Source of the DNA: Cytophagaceae bacterium
Lineage (GTDB): Bacteria; Bacteroidota; Bacteroidia; Cytophagales; Spirosomataceae
DNA: 18,329 bases
Direction of reading: 5' to 3'
Assembly: GCA_027485075.1 (NCBI GenBank)
Contig: JAIXRT010000208.1
Coordinates: forward strand, 1-18,329
Shown here: positions 7,430-13,522 of the stretch, in pieces
Position numbering within the stretch: position 1 is the stretch's first letter
Layout of the letters: each line of letters starts with the position of its first letter
Notes under the pieces: generated by a model
The model's input: the letters and a program-made list of their open reading frames with translations, nothing else
What the model was told of the DNA's origin: nothing
Databases searched by the model: none
Position numbers and translations under genes: made by a program

Positions 7430-7810
7430 ATGCCAGCTTATCTCCGTTTTAGAGGTGTAATGACGGGTGCAGCTGGCGCTGGAGGCTGTGTTAAGATAAA
7501 CTGTTCGTCGAGTGGCATAAAATGTATGTCTTCCGTAAATTTTCTTGAGAAGCTATCCAATAAATTACTTGATATGACTAAATCTTTACAGGATCAGTTC
7601 TCTGAGTTGGTCCGTCCTGCGCCGTCTGGTGGAGGCGACGGTGGTATTTATATCGCAAAAATCGATACACCTGTTATGGTTATCGGTGTCAAATACGAAT
7701 ACGTTCTGTATATTCAGAGATATGGTCCGCCCGAGAATGGTTTATTCGATGAAGCAATCCTTACAGAGTTACGTGCAGAGCTCGGTGTAAATGCCGCAAC
7801 CGCGCTCTAA
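7430..7810 (+). CDS. Hypothetical protein, 126 aa
   Basis: The protein has a Gly/Ala-rich start (GVMTGAAGAGGC) with three cysteines among the first ~35 residues. A short amphipathic helix follows (FLEKLSNKLLDMTKSLQDQF), then a flexible PAPSGGGDGG linker. The C-terminal part is mixed beta/helix (IDTPVMVIGVKYEYVLYIQ, then DEAILTELRAELG). No known family is recognised. It starts at an ATG preceded by GTGTAAA and is divergent from the alanine-rich gene. It ends 150 bp before the next rightward gene, with three ACTTAAAG-type elements between. Confidence 0.55.
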   Translation: MPAYLRFRGVMTGAAGAGGCVKINCSSSGIKCMSSVNFLEKLSNKLLDMTKSLQDQFSELVRPAPSGGGDGGIYIAKIDTPVMVIGVKYEYVLYIQRYGPPENGLFDEAILTELRAELGVNAATAL

Positions 7811-7838
7811 CCGGACGGGATGTGCGTTGGGGTGTCGG

Positions 7839-7915
7839 AGGGGACTTAAAGCCGCCGTAGGATTCTGTCGGACAGGGGACTTAAAGGATTACTGTGGCTG
7901 CGGGCTTAAAGCCCC
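7839..7915. promoter_or_regulatory. Three GGGGACTTAAAG-type palindromic elements
   Basis: The elements AGGGGACTTAAAGCC (7839-7853), AGGGGACTTAAAGG (7874-7887) and GCGGGCTTAAAGCCCC (7900-7915) lie in the gap before the gene at 7961. The third contains a perfect GGGCTT-A-AAGCCC dyad. The same elements occur next to promoters at 10.1, 11.2 and 12.1 kb. Confidence 0.6.
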
Positions 7916-7960
7916 TTGGTGTCGCATTTGTAACACAGATTGTATTAGGCTGCGGTGGAA

Positions 7961-8416
7961 ATGTCACGATTACTATTTGAAGAATTTGTACCTGATGCAG
8001 GGATTTTGAACCTGTTAGAAAATAAAGCACTTGTTATATTTGGGATACAACAGATTTATATTAAGTGGTGGCCTTTGAGGCAATGTTGTATTATTTATGA
8101 TGGGGTGCGATGGGACATCGTAGAGCGTGAAGATGGTGGGCGCGATGTGACGATTCGAATGTTGCTGGCGCATTATGAAATTGGCGGAGAGAGTAATACC
8201 CAGTTTGTACTTGAGCGTGGTACAGGACTAATTCATAATATACTTGATACAAGTATTGATGGACTGCGAGAGGACATTGTTTTGAGATTGTGTGATTTGT
8301 CAGATTTGAGAGTTGAGCAGAATGCAGGACTGAGTCAGAAAGATTTAGATGCACAAATCCGTGGTGATGGCCGAGAGTGTGATGATATTGCGGCACATCT
8401 ATTTGGTCAAGAATAA
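7961..8416 (+). CDS. Hypothetical protein, 151 aa
   Basis: The start is the ATG at 7961; a GTG two codons upstream is less likely. The protein is a compact mixed alpha/beta sequence: KALVIFGIQQIYIKWWP, CCIIYDGVRWDIVERED, then a helical, Asp-rich C-terminal half (SIDGLREDIVLRLCDLSDLR). No signal peptide, membrane segment or known motif is seen. No AAAATTGA motif is visible. The upstream gap contains three ACTTAAAG palindromes. The 3' end is followed by a TACTTA/TAAGTA stem-loop. The function is unknown. Confidence 0.55.
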   Translation: MSRLLFEEFVPDAGILNLLENKALVIFGIQQIYIKWWPLRQCCIIYDGVRWDIVEREDGGRDVTIRMLLAHYEIGGESNTQFVLERGTGLIHNILDTSIDGLREDIVLRLCDLSDLRVEQNAGLSQKDLDAQIRGDGRECDDIAAHLFGQE

Positions 8417-8442
8417 TATTATGGAAAGCGCGGTAGGGAGTG

Positions 8443-8457
8443 TACTTAAAATAAGTA
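8443..8457. terminator. TACTTA-AAA-TAAGTA stem-loop
   Basis: A perfect 6-bp dyad with a 3-nt loop, followed by GTATTTTT, lies 27 nt after the stop of the 151-aa gene. It ends 39 nt before the next early promoter, the spacing seen for the upstream element of other cassettes, so it may be either a terminator or a promoter element. Confidence 0.45.
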
Positions 8458-8496
8458 GTATTTTTGATGATATTTATTTTAAGAATTTATGGAGGG

Positions 8497-8611
8497 AAAA
8501 ATTGAAATGTAGAAAGGGCCGAATAGAATGTTGGGGCGCTATTATCCAAGATTCAAGTTTCTGATTATTCCAAGTTTTAAGTTTCTGAATTCGCTCCGTC
8601 CAAGTTATAAA
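8497..8611 (+). promoter_or_regulatory. Early promoter and CCAAG leader of 8612 gene
   Basis: AAAAATTGAAAT lies at 8497-8508. The leader to the ATG holds TATCCAAGATTCAAG, TTCCAAGTTTTAAG and GTCCAAGTTATAAA, the CCAAG repeats seen before all early genes in this window. Because the leader is repetitive and non-coding elsewhere, the ATG at 8612 is preferred over the in-frame ATG at 8528. Confidence 0.75.
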
Positions 8612-9271
8612 ATGGCTTCTGCAACTGCCTGCTACGAAAGTATCCGTTACCCACGCGTTATGGAGTGGGACGATTTCATCGATCATATGAGGTCATCATT
8701 GATATCTCCTACTACTCCCCTTGCAGTAGGAAGCCGTCCTTGGGCGTGTTCTGTAAGGGGATGTGATGGAGTCTGTGCAGCTGGTCGTCCTACTACTCCT
8801 GCTCCTGCTCCTGTTGCTCCTGTTGCTCCTGTTGCTCCTGTTGCTCCTGTTGCTCCTGCTCCTGCTCCAGTTGCTCCTGTTAAGACACCCGATCAAACAA
8901 TGTTTCACTTCATCGCTGGAAACTACTATGGACTGCACGAACGCCTTATTAGCTCCTCCTATAGAGCTTATACACTATGGCTTAGCACGCAGACTGTTGA
9001 GTTCAAGACTTCAAAGACTCCATACGATTCGATGACTTACTTTCTGGCCGATACCAGAACAACAGATTTGGAATACTATGCTGACTCTAGAATGCGATAT
9101 GATCGCATCTTAATGCTTCAGAGGTTCTTCCCTCGTCGGTCTGTGATGGAGATGAAGGAGATTGTCTATCCTTTGTATATGAAATGGTGTGAGACGGCTG
9201 TGTTCCCTCCAAAGGTCAACAGGTGGCAGAAGATGAAGGCGTTCGCAGCAGAGTATGGAACTCTGGCGTAG
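8612..9271 (+). CDS. Hypothetical protein with Pro-Val-Ala repeat linker
   Basis: The protein has 219 residues. An N-terminal region contains a cysteine cluster (C46, C51, C55 in WACSVRGCDGVC) that could bind a metal. A low-complexity Ala-Pro/Val-Ala-Pro linker spans residues 63-90. A ~125-residue C-terminal domain follows, rich in Tyr, Met and Arg (SMTYFLADTRTTDLEYYADS, MKEIVYPLYMKWCE), ending FAAEYGTLA. The linker separates two folded parts. No known family is recognised. The last nine codons and the 3' flank are duplicated at 11223-11345, showing that a second copy once existed. It converges with the paralogous-family gene at 9432. Confidence 0.7.
   Translation: MASATACYESIRYPRVMEWDDFIDHMRSSLISPTTPLAVGSRPWACSVRGCDGVCAAGRPTTPAPAPVAPVAPVAPVAPVAPAPAPVAPVKTPDQTMFHFIAGNYYGLHERLISSSYRAYTLWLSTQTVEFKTSKTPYDSMTYFLADTRTTDLEYYADSRMRYDRILMLQRFFPRRSVMEMKEIVYPLYMKWCETAVFPPKVNRWQKMKAFAAEYGTLA
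8798..8881 (+). repeat. 9-bp minisatellite (CCTGTTGCT) in coding region
   Basis: Tandem units of CCTGTTGCT, with CCTGCT variants, encode the APV/APA linker of the 8612 gene. The near identity of the units suggests copy-number instability. Confidence 0.85.
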
Positions 9272-9431
9272 ATTAGTGTACCTGGTCTGTATAAATCAAA
9301 AACAAAACAAAAAAGTTATAACCCCCAATTAAAAACTTTTTCATTTAAAGTTTTACCGTTTTTATTCGCTTTGCTGGTTTTATATTAAACACTTTGTAAC
9401 TTCAGACGATTTAGTCATCATCATAGCACCC
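9272..9431. terminator. Convergent 3' region with A/T stem-loop
   Basis: Between two convergent genes lie GTTATAACCCCC (9314-9325), then TAAAAACTTT/AAAGTTTTA pairing (about 9329-9355), then TTTTTATTCGCTTTGCTGG. The first ~90 bp recur at 11253-11345 and the latter string at ~10170. It is probably a bidirectional transcript-end region. Confidence 0.5.
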
Positions 9432-9953
9432 TTAAAAGTTAACAGTGTATGTTGCACACATCACAAATTCATCATCTACTACCTCTTCAGTGATTGACTC
9501 TTTCTTGATAATTGGCGGCCCCTCATCAGTAGTCTTGTTTACCTTGACGCGCCATACACACTCTACAAAGTCTTTGATTGTGATATCTCTATCTGTCAGC
9601 TTCAAAGTGTAGACGAGTGGTTCACCCTTCCAAGGATGATCCGAATACAACCATTCTGCTCCTGGCATATCATTACGAACGACGAGCTTGTTGATATCAG
9701 CCCAGATAGGAGTGTCCCAAGTAAATTCAGACACAAACTCTGTCAGTTCGTCATCTCTGTACTCGGGTCTGTATTCTTCACCGCACCTTTTACGAGCGTA
9801 TTCCCTATCTTCTTCTATATCATAATACGCTTCAAGTATACTTTTAACACGGAGCTCTTCAAAGTTGAGTTTGAGTGTAGCAGGATGCATCCTAATGCCA
9901 CGGAGACCAACTATTGCAATAGCATTAAGAAGATTATCAGTGAATTCGGCCAT
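9432..9953 (-). CDS. Paralogous family protein A (173 aa)
   Basis: It belongs to a three-member family in this window (also 11423-11953 and 15381-15809). Shared landmarks are an N-terminal helix with LLNAIAIVGLRGIRM then LKLNFEE, a central acidic region, FTWDTPIWADINKLVVRND, then a DITIKDFVECVWRVKV segment and a final short beta strand (CATYTVNF). Between the acidic region and the C terminus this copy has an insert (WLYSDHPWKGEPLVY). No catalytic motif, signal peptide or membrane helix is seen, and I do not know the family. The start is supported by AAAAAATTGAAAC, a GACGGGACCATCTCC box and CCAAG leader repeats upstream. Confidence 0.7.
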   Translation of the reverse strand: MAEFTDNLLNAIAIVGLRGIRMHPATLKLNFEELRVKSILEAYYDIEEDREYARKRCGEEYRPEYRDDELTEFVSEFTWDTPIWADINKLVVRNDMPGAEWLYSDHPWKGEPLVYTLKLTDRDITIKDFVECVWRVKVNKTTDEGPPIIKKESITEEVVDDEFVMCATYTVNF

Positions 9954-10074
9954 TTTGTTTGGGGAGTGCTTTAGAAACTTGGAAGAAAGTCTTGGATTGT
10001 ATGCTTGGGACTTGGGATTGTGTTTGGAGATGGTCCCGTCTTTTGTATTAGTTGTCGCATCGTTTCAATTTTTT
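9954..10074 (-). promoter_or_regulatory. Early promoter, class B, of 9432-9953 gene
   Basis: Reading on the minus strand: AAAAAATTGAAAC (10074-10062), 22 nt, GACGGGACCATCTCC (10040-10026), then a leader with CCCAAG, ATCCAAG and TTCCAAG before the ATG at 9953. The box and spacing match those at 11101-11151 and 12020-12070. The remaining gap to 10241 holds the CTTTAAGTCC element and the stem-loop listed separately. Confidence 0.75.
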
Positions 10075-10088
10075 CTGCCGCAGGCCGT

Positions 10089-10104
10089 GGGGCTTTAAGT
10101 CCCC
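10089..10104. promoter_or_regulatory. GGGGCTTTAAGTCCCC palindromic element
   Basis: This is a near-perfect 16-bp dyad followed by TTTTTTGCGCCC. The same element occurs twice each in the promoter blocks at 11164-11201 and 12083-12120. Confidence 0.6.
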
Positions 10105-10133
10105 TTTTTTGCGCCCTGTTACAAGATACATTA

Positions 10134-10173
10134 AAAAAGTTTAGGGTTTAGAGTTTAGAGTTTTAAACTTTTT
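10134..10173 (-). terminator. AAAAAGTTTA/TAAACTTTTT stem-loop
   Basis: A perfect 10-bp stem (10134-10143 with 10164-10173) has a 20-nt loop made of TTTAGGG/TTTAGAG-like heptamers. It lies ~70 nt beyond the stop of the minus-strand gene at 10242. TTTTTATTCGCTTTGCTGG follows, as at 9357-9377. Confidence 0.6.
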
Positions 10174-10241
10174 ATTCGCTTTGCTGGTTTTATGATTTCG
10201 TGCTAATGCTGTTTTAGATAGTTTCAGTCTCAGTCGGCATA

Positions 10242-11021
10242 TTACAATACGAAAGAAACAGTTGTGGTAGTCTCACCTGTACGCACAACAAACTTGCGGT
10301 CCACATCCTTTTCCGCCAACATCTCTTTAATGATCTCTCTAACAACGGTGCGGGTGTTAAAGCCATATTTTTCATTCTCATCCATTAGCCCAGTATAGTA
10401 CTGAGGAAGTGTGATGAACTTAGGGATTTTAATGTAAATGCCCTGGTTAATATTATCTAGGGTCTTTAATCTCTTTACAACAAGTTTGCGAACACTTTTT
10501 TTGACGTATTCTACGCACGACTCTGGATGTCGGATCAAAGCTGGTTCGCGTCCAACTATCTGGGATACAGTAGGTGTTTCAGAATCACTCGGCGGTACAA
10601 TGAATGAAACGGTGAGCATGAATGTAACGGTGAATATACCGTCTGAAACTTCTTCTGAAGGTATGATGATGAACGGGCGGTCCACGCCCTTTTCCTCTAA
10701 CATCTCCTTAACAACTTCTACAAGAGGTCTTGCAATGTTCATGCTAAATGCATCCTCTTTAGTGTATTCCTTATCACCTACAGAATACCAGATAGGGAAC
10801 TTATACATAAGACCAGTTTGAATGCGCCGGACTATTGTAATATCCAGATTCTGTTCATCAATCATACGACGAACCTCATCTTTAATGTATGTCTTATAGG
10901 ATTCTGGCAGGTCAACATAGTTGGCGTAAAGAGTGTCGTCATGAGGATAGGACTTCAATTTGAGCGACGCCTTTTCATTGGCGATCGCCTCCTTCTGTTC
11001 GTGAGATAGTGCAGAACCCAT
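10242..11021 (-). CDS. Two-domain repeat protein, putative N-myristoylated
   Basis: The 259-aa start at 11021 is preferred. The reading frame extends 88 codons upstream, but that part runs through a promoter block conserved at DNA level elsewhere. Residues ~40-140 and ~167-258 are an internal duplication: ESYKTYIKDEVRRM matches ESCVEYVKKSVRKL, VVKEMLEEKGVDRPFII matches IIKEMLAEKDVDRKFVV, and both end in TVSF. The N terminus MGSALS fits the N-myristoylation pattern (Gly2, Ser6), which would allow membrane attachment; this is inference. No family is recognised. An AAAAAATTGAAAT promoter, the class-B box and CCAAG leader elements lie upstream. Confidence 0.7.
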   Translation of the reverse strand: MGSALSHEQKEAIANEKASLKLKSYPHDDTLYANYVDLPESYKTYIKDEVRRMIDEQNLDITIVRRIQTGLMYKFPIWYSVGDKEYTKEDAFSMNIARPLVEVVKEMLEEKGVDRPFIIIPSEEVSDGIFTVTFMLTVSFIVPPSDSETPTVSQIVGREPALIRHPESCVEYVKKSVRKLVVKRLKTLDNINQGIYIKIPKFITLPQYYTGLMDENEKYGFNTRTVVREIIKEMLAEKDVDRKFVVRTGETTTTVSFVL

Positions 11022-11151
11022 TGTAAACCGATTGAACGATGATAGAGAGATTTGAAAGTCTTGGAGATGCTTGAAACTTGGAAGTATTGTCACGTTTTTT
11101 GGAGATGGTCCCGTCTTTTTTATCGGTCGCCGTCTGATTTCAATTTTTTTT
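11022..11151 (-). promoter_or_regulatory. Early promoter, class B, of 10242-11021 gene
   Basis: On the minus strand: AAAAAAAATTGAAAT (11151-11137), 21 nt, GACGGGACCATCTCC (11115-11101), then a leader with TTCCAAG and CTCCAAG before the ATG. The block 11085-11220 is nearly identical to 11998-12146. Confidence 0.75.
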
Positions 11152-11163
11152 GGCGCGGGCGGT

Positions 11164-11219
11164 GGGGCTTTAAGTCCTCTTTTTGCGCCCTTTAAGTCCC
11201 CTTGCGCGGAAAAATTGAA
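11164..11219 (+). promoter_or_regulatory. Rightward half of bidirectional early promoter
   Basis: GGGGCTTTAAGTCC (11164-11177) and CTTTAAGTCCCC (11190-11201) are followed by AAAAATTGAA (11210-11219) pointing right. With the leftward AAAATTGA at 11137-11151, this forms a back-to-back promoter. Its former gene is now only a scar at 11223-11252. Confidence 0.65.
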
Positions 11220-11222
11220 GAG

Positions 11223-11252
11223 GAGGCGGCTGAGTATGGAACTCTGGTGTAG
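11223..11252 (+). pseudogene. Deletion scar: last codons of an 8612-type gene
   Basis: Read in frame, these 30 bases encode EAAEYGTLV followed by TAG. The 8612-9271 gene ends FAAEYGTLA followed by TAG, with the 16-base string GAGTATGGAACTCTGG identical. Homology continues past the stop into the 3' flank (GTCTGT...AAATCAAAAA, GTTATAACCCC, AGTTTTACCGTTTTTATT) to about 11345. Directly upstream, 3 nt away, is an intact AAAAATTGAA promoter. The simplest reading is a paralog whose leader and nearly all coding sequence were deleted. Confidence 0.7.
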
Positions 11253-11422
11253 TAGTGTGATGTGTGTCTGGTCTGTGTAAATCAAAAATAAAACAAAAAG
11301 TTATAACCCCAAAATAAAAACTTTTTTGATTAGAGTTTTACCGTTTTTATTTGGTTTAATTTAGTTTTTATTTTAGATGTGTGGTATGTGGTATGTGGTG
11401 CATGTGGTGTGTGGTGAACTGA
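11253..11422. terminator. Convergent 3' region, copy of 9272-9360
   Basis: It contains GTTATAACCCC (11300-11310), then TAAAAACTTTTTTGATTAGAG with the same A/T pairing as at 9329-9355. A TGTGGTATGTGGTGCATGTGG-like repetitive run follows near 11380-11415, ahead of the minus-strand stop at 11423. Confidence 0.45.
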
Positions 11423-11953
11423 TTACGATCCATAATCAAATCCAATGGTAAGCGTCATATTATTGTCTTTGATTTCTTTCTTGTCAATTCCGCAGTAGAG
11501 TTCATTCCAGTAATTATTCTTTTGAGCCTTAACACACCAGACTCCTTCAACAATATCTCTGACTGTTACCCCTGCTGGCGCATCCCTCTCAAATACTAAG
11601 GGTTCATCATATGTGCGCTCTGAATCGCGTTCTGCTTCAGGTTCTTCATTCCTGATAGTGATTTTAGAGATATCTGAAAAGAGAATGGTTTCCCACTTTA
11701 GCGCTGCAATGAACTTCTTCATTTCCTCATCTACTTCTACTTCCGTGCTGCCATCGTCCTCTACAGTGATTCCTTTGGACTTTGCGTCCATCAATCGGTC
11801 ATACGCCTTTTCAGATTCAATCTCTCCCAGCTGGATTGATACTTCACTTGCGTCAAATTCTTCAAACTTTAATACGCGTGTGTCAGGATTCATTGAGACT
11901 TTAAAGATGCCATACTTGATGATGGCGTGAATAAGATCATCAGTCGTGTTCAT
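11423..11953 (-). CDS. Paralogous family protein B (176 aa)
   Basis: This is the second member of the three-gene family. Landmarks are DLIHAIIKYGIFKVSMNPDT and LKFEEF at the N terminus, a strongly acidic middle (VEDDGSTEVEVDEEMKKF), LKWETILFSDISKITIRNEE, and GVTVRDIVEGVWCVKAQ. The C terminus is short and beta-like (MTLTIGFDYGS). It shares most with 9432-9953 in the middle and with 15381-15809 at GVTVR. No known domain is recognised. The upstream block carries AAAAAAAATTGAAAT, the GACGGGACCATCTCC box and CCAAG repeats. With the scar at 11223 it repeats the convergent gene-pair layout of 8612/9432. Confidence 0.7.
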   Translation of the reverse strand: MNTTDDLIHAIIKYGIFKVSMNPDTRVLKFEEFDASEVSIQLGEIESEKAYDRLMDAKSKGITVEDDGSTEVEVDEEMKKFIAALKWETILFSDISKITIRNEEPEAERDSERTYDEPLVFERDAPAGVTVRDIVEGVWCVKAQKNNYWNELYCGIDKKEIKDNNMTLTIGFDYGS

Positions 11954-12070
11954 TCTGTATTCTTGGATTAGGATTAGAGCGTGAAACTTGGATTGGATGT
12001 GCTGCTTGGAAGTGTGTTTGGAGATGGTCCCGTCTTTTGTATCTGGCGCCGTCTGATTTCAATTTTTTTT
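11954..12070 (-). promoter_or_regulatory. Early promoter, class B, of 11423-11953 gene
   Basis: On the minus strand: AAAAAAAATTGAAAT (12070-12056), 21 nt, GACGGGACCATCTCC (12034-12020), then CTTCCAAG, ATCCAAG and ATCCAAG before the ATG at 11953. Confidence 0.75.
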
Positions 12071-12082
12071 GGCGCGGGCGGT

Positions 12083-12224
12083 GGGGCTTTAAGTCCTCTT
12101 TTTGCGCCCTTTAAGTCCCCTGTCGCGGTCGCAGAAAAAATTGAAGACTGGGCGGCGGCATTAAAGAGTTGCGTGCGAGCGTCCACCATCCAAGATTTAC
12201 TTTGCGTATCCAAGATTTATCACA
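12083..12224 (+). promoter_or_regulatory. Rightward early promoter and leader of 60-aa gene
   Basis: GGGGCTTTAAGTCCTC (12083-12098) and CTTTAAGTCCCC (12109-12120) are followed by AAAAAATTGAAG (12135-12146). The leader has ATCCAAGATTTA twice (about 12188 and 12209) before the ATG. Together with 12056-12070 it is a back-to-back promoter. No GGGT dyad is evident. Confidence 0.7.
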
Positions 12225-12407
12225 ATGAATTCCACTATGTTTGCTACTATTACGCGGTTGATTGACGTTGTCATTCGTGCTGACATTGTACCAAGTGACA
12301 CCAAGATTACTGTAAAGTCCGATTCGTCGTGTGTTGTACAGACAGAACCCGTCGTCGTTATCCATACATTTCCTGTTACACCATTTGTTACCATTCAGAT
12401 TCTTTAA
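12225..12407 (+). CDS. Small hypothetical protein, 60 aa
   Basis: This short gene is supported by context: an AAAAAATTGAAG promoter 79 nt upstream, two ATCCAAGATTTA leader elements, the clean start ACAATGAATTCC, and a strong hairpin 22 nt after the stop. The protein is Val/Thr/Ile-rich (ITRLIDVVIRADIVPSDTKI, then VVVIHTFPVTPFVTIQIL) and predicted beta-rich, with no clear membrane segment or signal peptide. It may be complete, or a shortened remnant at the cassette position that the 8612-type genes occupy elsewhere. The function is unknown. Confidence 0.6.
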   Translation: MNSTMFATITRLIDVVIRADIVPSDTKITVKSDSSCVVQTEPVVVIHTFPVTPFVTIQIL

Positions 12408-12428
12408 AGCTCGTGTGATATTAAAAAA

Positions 12429-12458
12429 CTAACAAAAACATTTAACTGTTTTTGTTAG
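12429..12458. terminator. Perfect 12-bp bidirectional terminator hairpin
   Basis: CTAACAAAAACA (12429-12440) and TGTTTTTGTTAG (12447-12458) form a perfect 12-bp stem with a 6-nt loop. It sits between the convergent 60-aa gene and the RRM gene. A run of A precedes it, giving a T-run on the minus strand. The shared 3' motif TATAACCCCTATGCAA (minus strand, about 12478-12463) lies beside it. Confidence 0.8.
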
Positions 12459-12516
12459 GTTTGTTGCATAGGGGTTATAACCTTTTTATATGGTTTTTGG
12501 GTTTTGTGATGGGTTG

Positions 12517-13275
12517 TTAGGCGCGACGGTCTTCCTTTGCAGGCTCTAGACCGATGAAGTTACCGTCGATTGTTAGACTGCCGAACAACTTGTTATATGC
12601 TGCCGCAGCAGACTCTGAAGAGAGGAACTCAATCTTCGCAAATCCCTTGATACTACCATCATAGTAGTTCTTGGGGATGTATACATCCTTCACTGTGCCG
12701 AATGGCTCAAACACGATACGAAGCTTCGCCACTGAAATCGTCTCACGAGGCAGATTCTTCGCCATCAGAGTCTTTCGGCCCTCTGGGAACGGCTCAGGAG
12801 CAATCGCACCGCGTACAAAGCTAGGAGTCTTGAAACTCTTGCGCTTAATTGCGGGGATGAATCCGAACTCATCATCCACATCTGCGAAGTTGGGAAGAGG
12901 TGCGGGTTCAGACTTATCCAGCCACGGCATATCATCTTCATCAGGCTTGAAGAAGACAATAGGACCATAGCTGACATCTGACTCATCGTCACTCTCGCGC
13001 TCAATCTCTGCAGAGGTATCGAGCTCCGCATCCGTTGCCACATCCATCTCATCGACCCATCGTACCTTGCGTTTGGGAGCACCAGGACACTCCTTTGCAG
13101 CCAACTCCTTACGAGGAGTAGAAGGTGTGACGGTAGTGACGGTGGTAGGAAGCGGCTCCGTTTCAGTCAGCAGATCTCCCCACATCACCTCGTTCTTGCT
13201 CATAGCATTGAACAGAGGATCAGAGAAGAAGATGCTGCCGAGCTTGAAACAGATATCGACGATAGATGCTGCCAT
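12517..13275 (-). CDS. RRM-domain RNA-binding protein
   Basis: The protein has 252 residues. A C-terminal RNA recognition motif (~168-246) has RNP2 LMAKNL (170-175) and RNP1 KGFAKIEF (210-217), with the typical FEPFGTVKDVYIPKN between. The first ~165 residues are low-complexity and acidic (WVDEMDVATDAELDTSAEIE) with short W-containing motifs (NEVMWGDLL, DDMPWLDKSEP) that could be binding segments. Both RNP aromatic positions are partly replaced, as RNP1 has F at positions 2 and 8 only. A role in viral or host mRNA handling is likely but inferred. The ATG at 13275 follows four TTCCAAG-type leader repeats and an AAAAATTGAAAT promoter. Confidence 0.88.
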   Translation of the reverse strand: MAASIVDICFKLGSIFFSDPLFNAMSKNEVMWGDLLTETEPLPTTVTTVTPSTPRKELAAKECPGAPKRKVRWVDEMDVATDAELDTSAEIERESDDESDVSYGPIVFFKPDEDDMPWLDKSEPAPLPNFADVDDEFGFIPAIKRKSFKTPSFVRGAIAPEPFPEGRKTLMAKNLPRETISVAKLRIVFEPFGTVKDVYIPKNYYDGSIKGFAKIEFLSSESAAAAYNKLFGSLTIDGNFIGLEPAKEDRRA

Positions 13276-13474
13276 CTTGTATGTTGTACGTATTCAAATA
13301 GTCTTGGAAAGCTTGGAAAATCTTGGAAAGCTTGGAACACTTGAGGAAATCCAGGGTGTAGGATTTCAAACGTTTATACCCGTCTTCCTTTACAGCGGCA
13401 TTCTCATTTCAATTTTTCTTTGCGGGAGGCGCGGTGGATTTTGAAATAAAAAAGTCGTACCACCGCCAAGTAGG
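13276..13474 (-). promoter_or_regulatory. Early promoter, class A, of RRM gene with upstream element
   Basis: On the minus strand: CCTACTTGGCGGTGGTAC (13474-13457), 39 nt, AAAAATTGAAAT (13417-13406), 24 nt, GGGTATAAAC...ACCC (13381-13354), then four CCAAG copies (TTCCAAGCTTTCCAAG and similar) before the ATG. The order and spacings match the rightward cassettes at 16-18 kb. The remainder of the gap to 13624 holds a hairpin and 3' motifs. Confidence 0.75.
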
Positions 13475-13522
13475 ATTTTGGAGCGGGGACTGATATATCT
13501 TACTTTTAATAGTAGAAAACTA

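Noticed and set aside
7791..8009. 72-aa cysteine-containing frame between 7430 and 7961 genes
   Set aside because: It overlaps both neighbours and runs through the three ACTTAAAG elements, and it has no promoter or leader.
8763..9035. Poly-leucine frame inside the 8612 gene
   Set aside because: It is an out-of-frame reading of the CCTGTTGCT minisatellite, not a membrane protein.
11022..11285. 88-codon N-terminal extension of the 10242-11021 gene
   Set aside because: The extension reads through the promoter block (AAAATTGA, CTTTAAGTCC, GACGGGACC box), which is also present before non-homologous starts. The ATG at 11021 follows the usual CCAAG leader.
11974..12213. 79-aa minus-strand frame resembling the extension above (GDLKGAKRGLKAPPPAPKKI)
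   Set aside because: The amino-acid similarity only reflects the duplicated promoter DNA; it overlaps the back-to-back promoter and the leader of the 60-aa gene.
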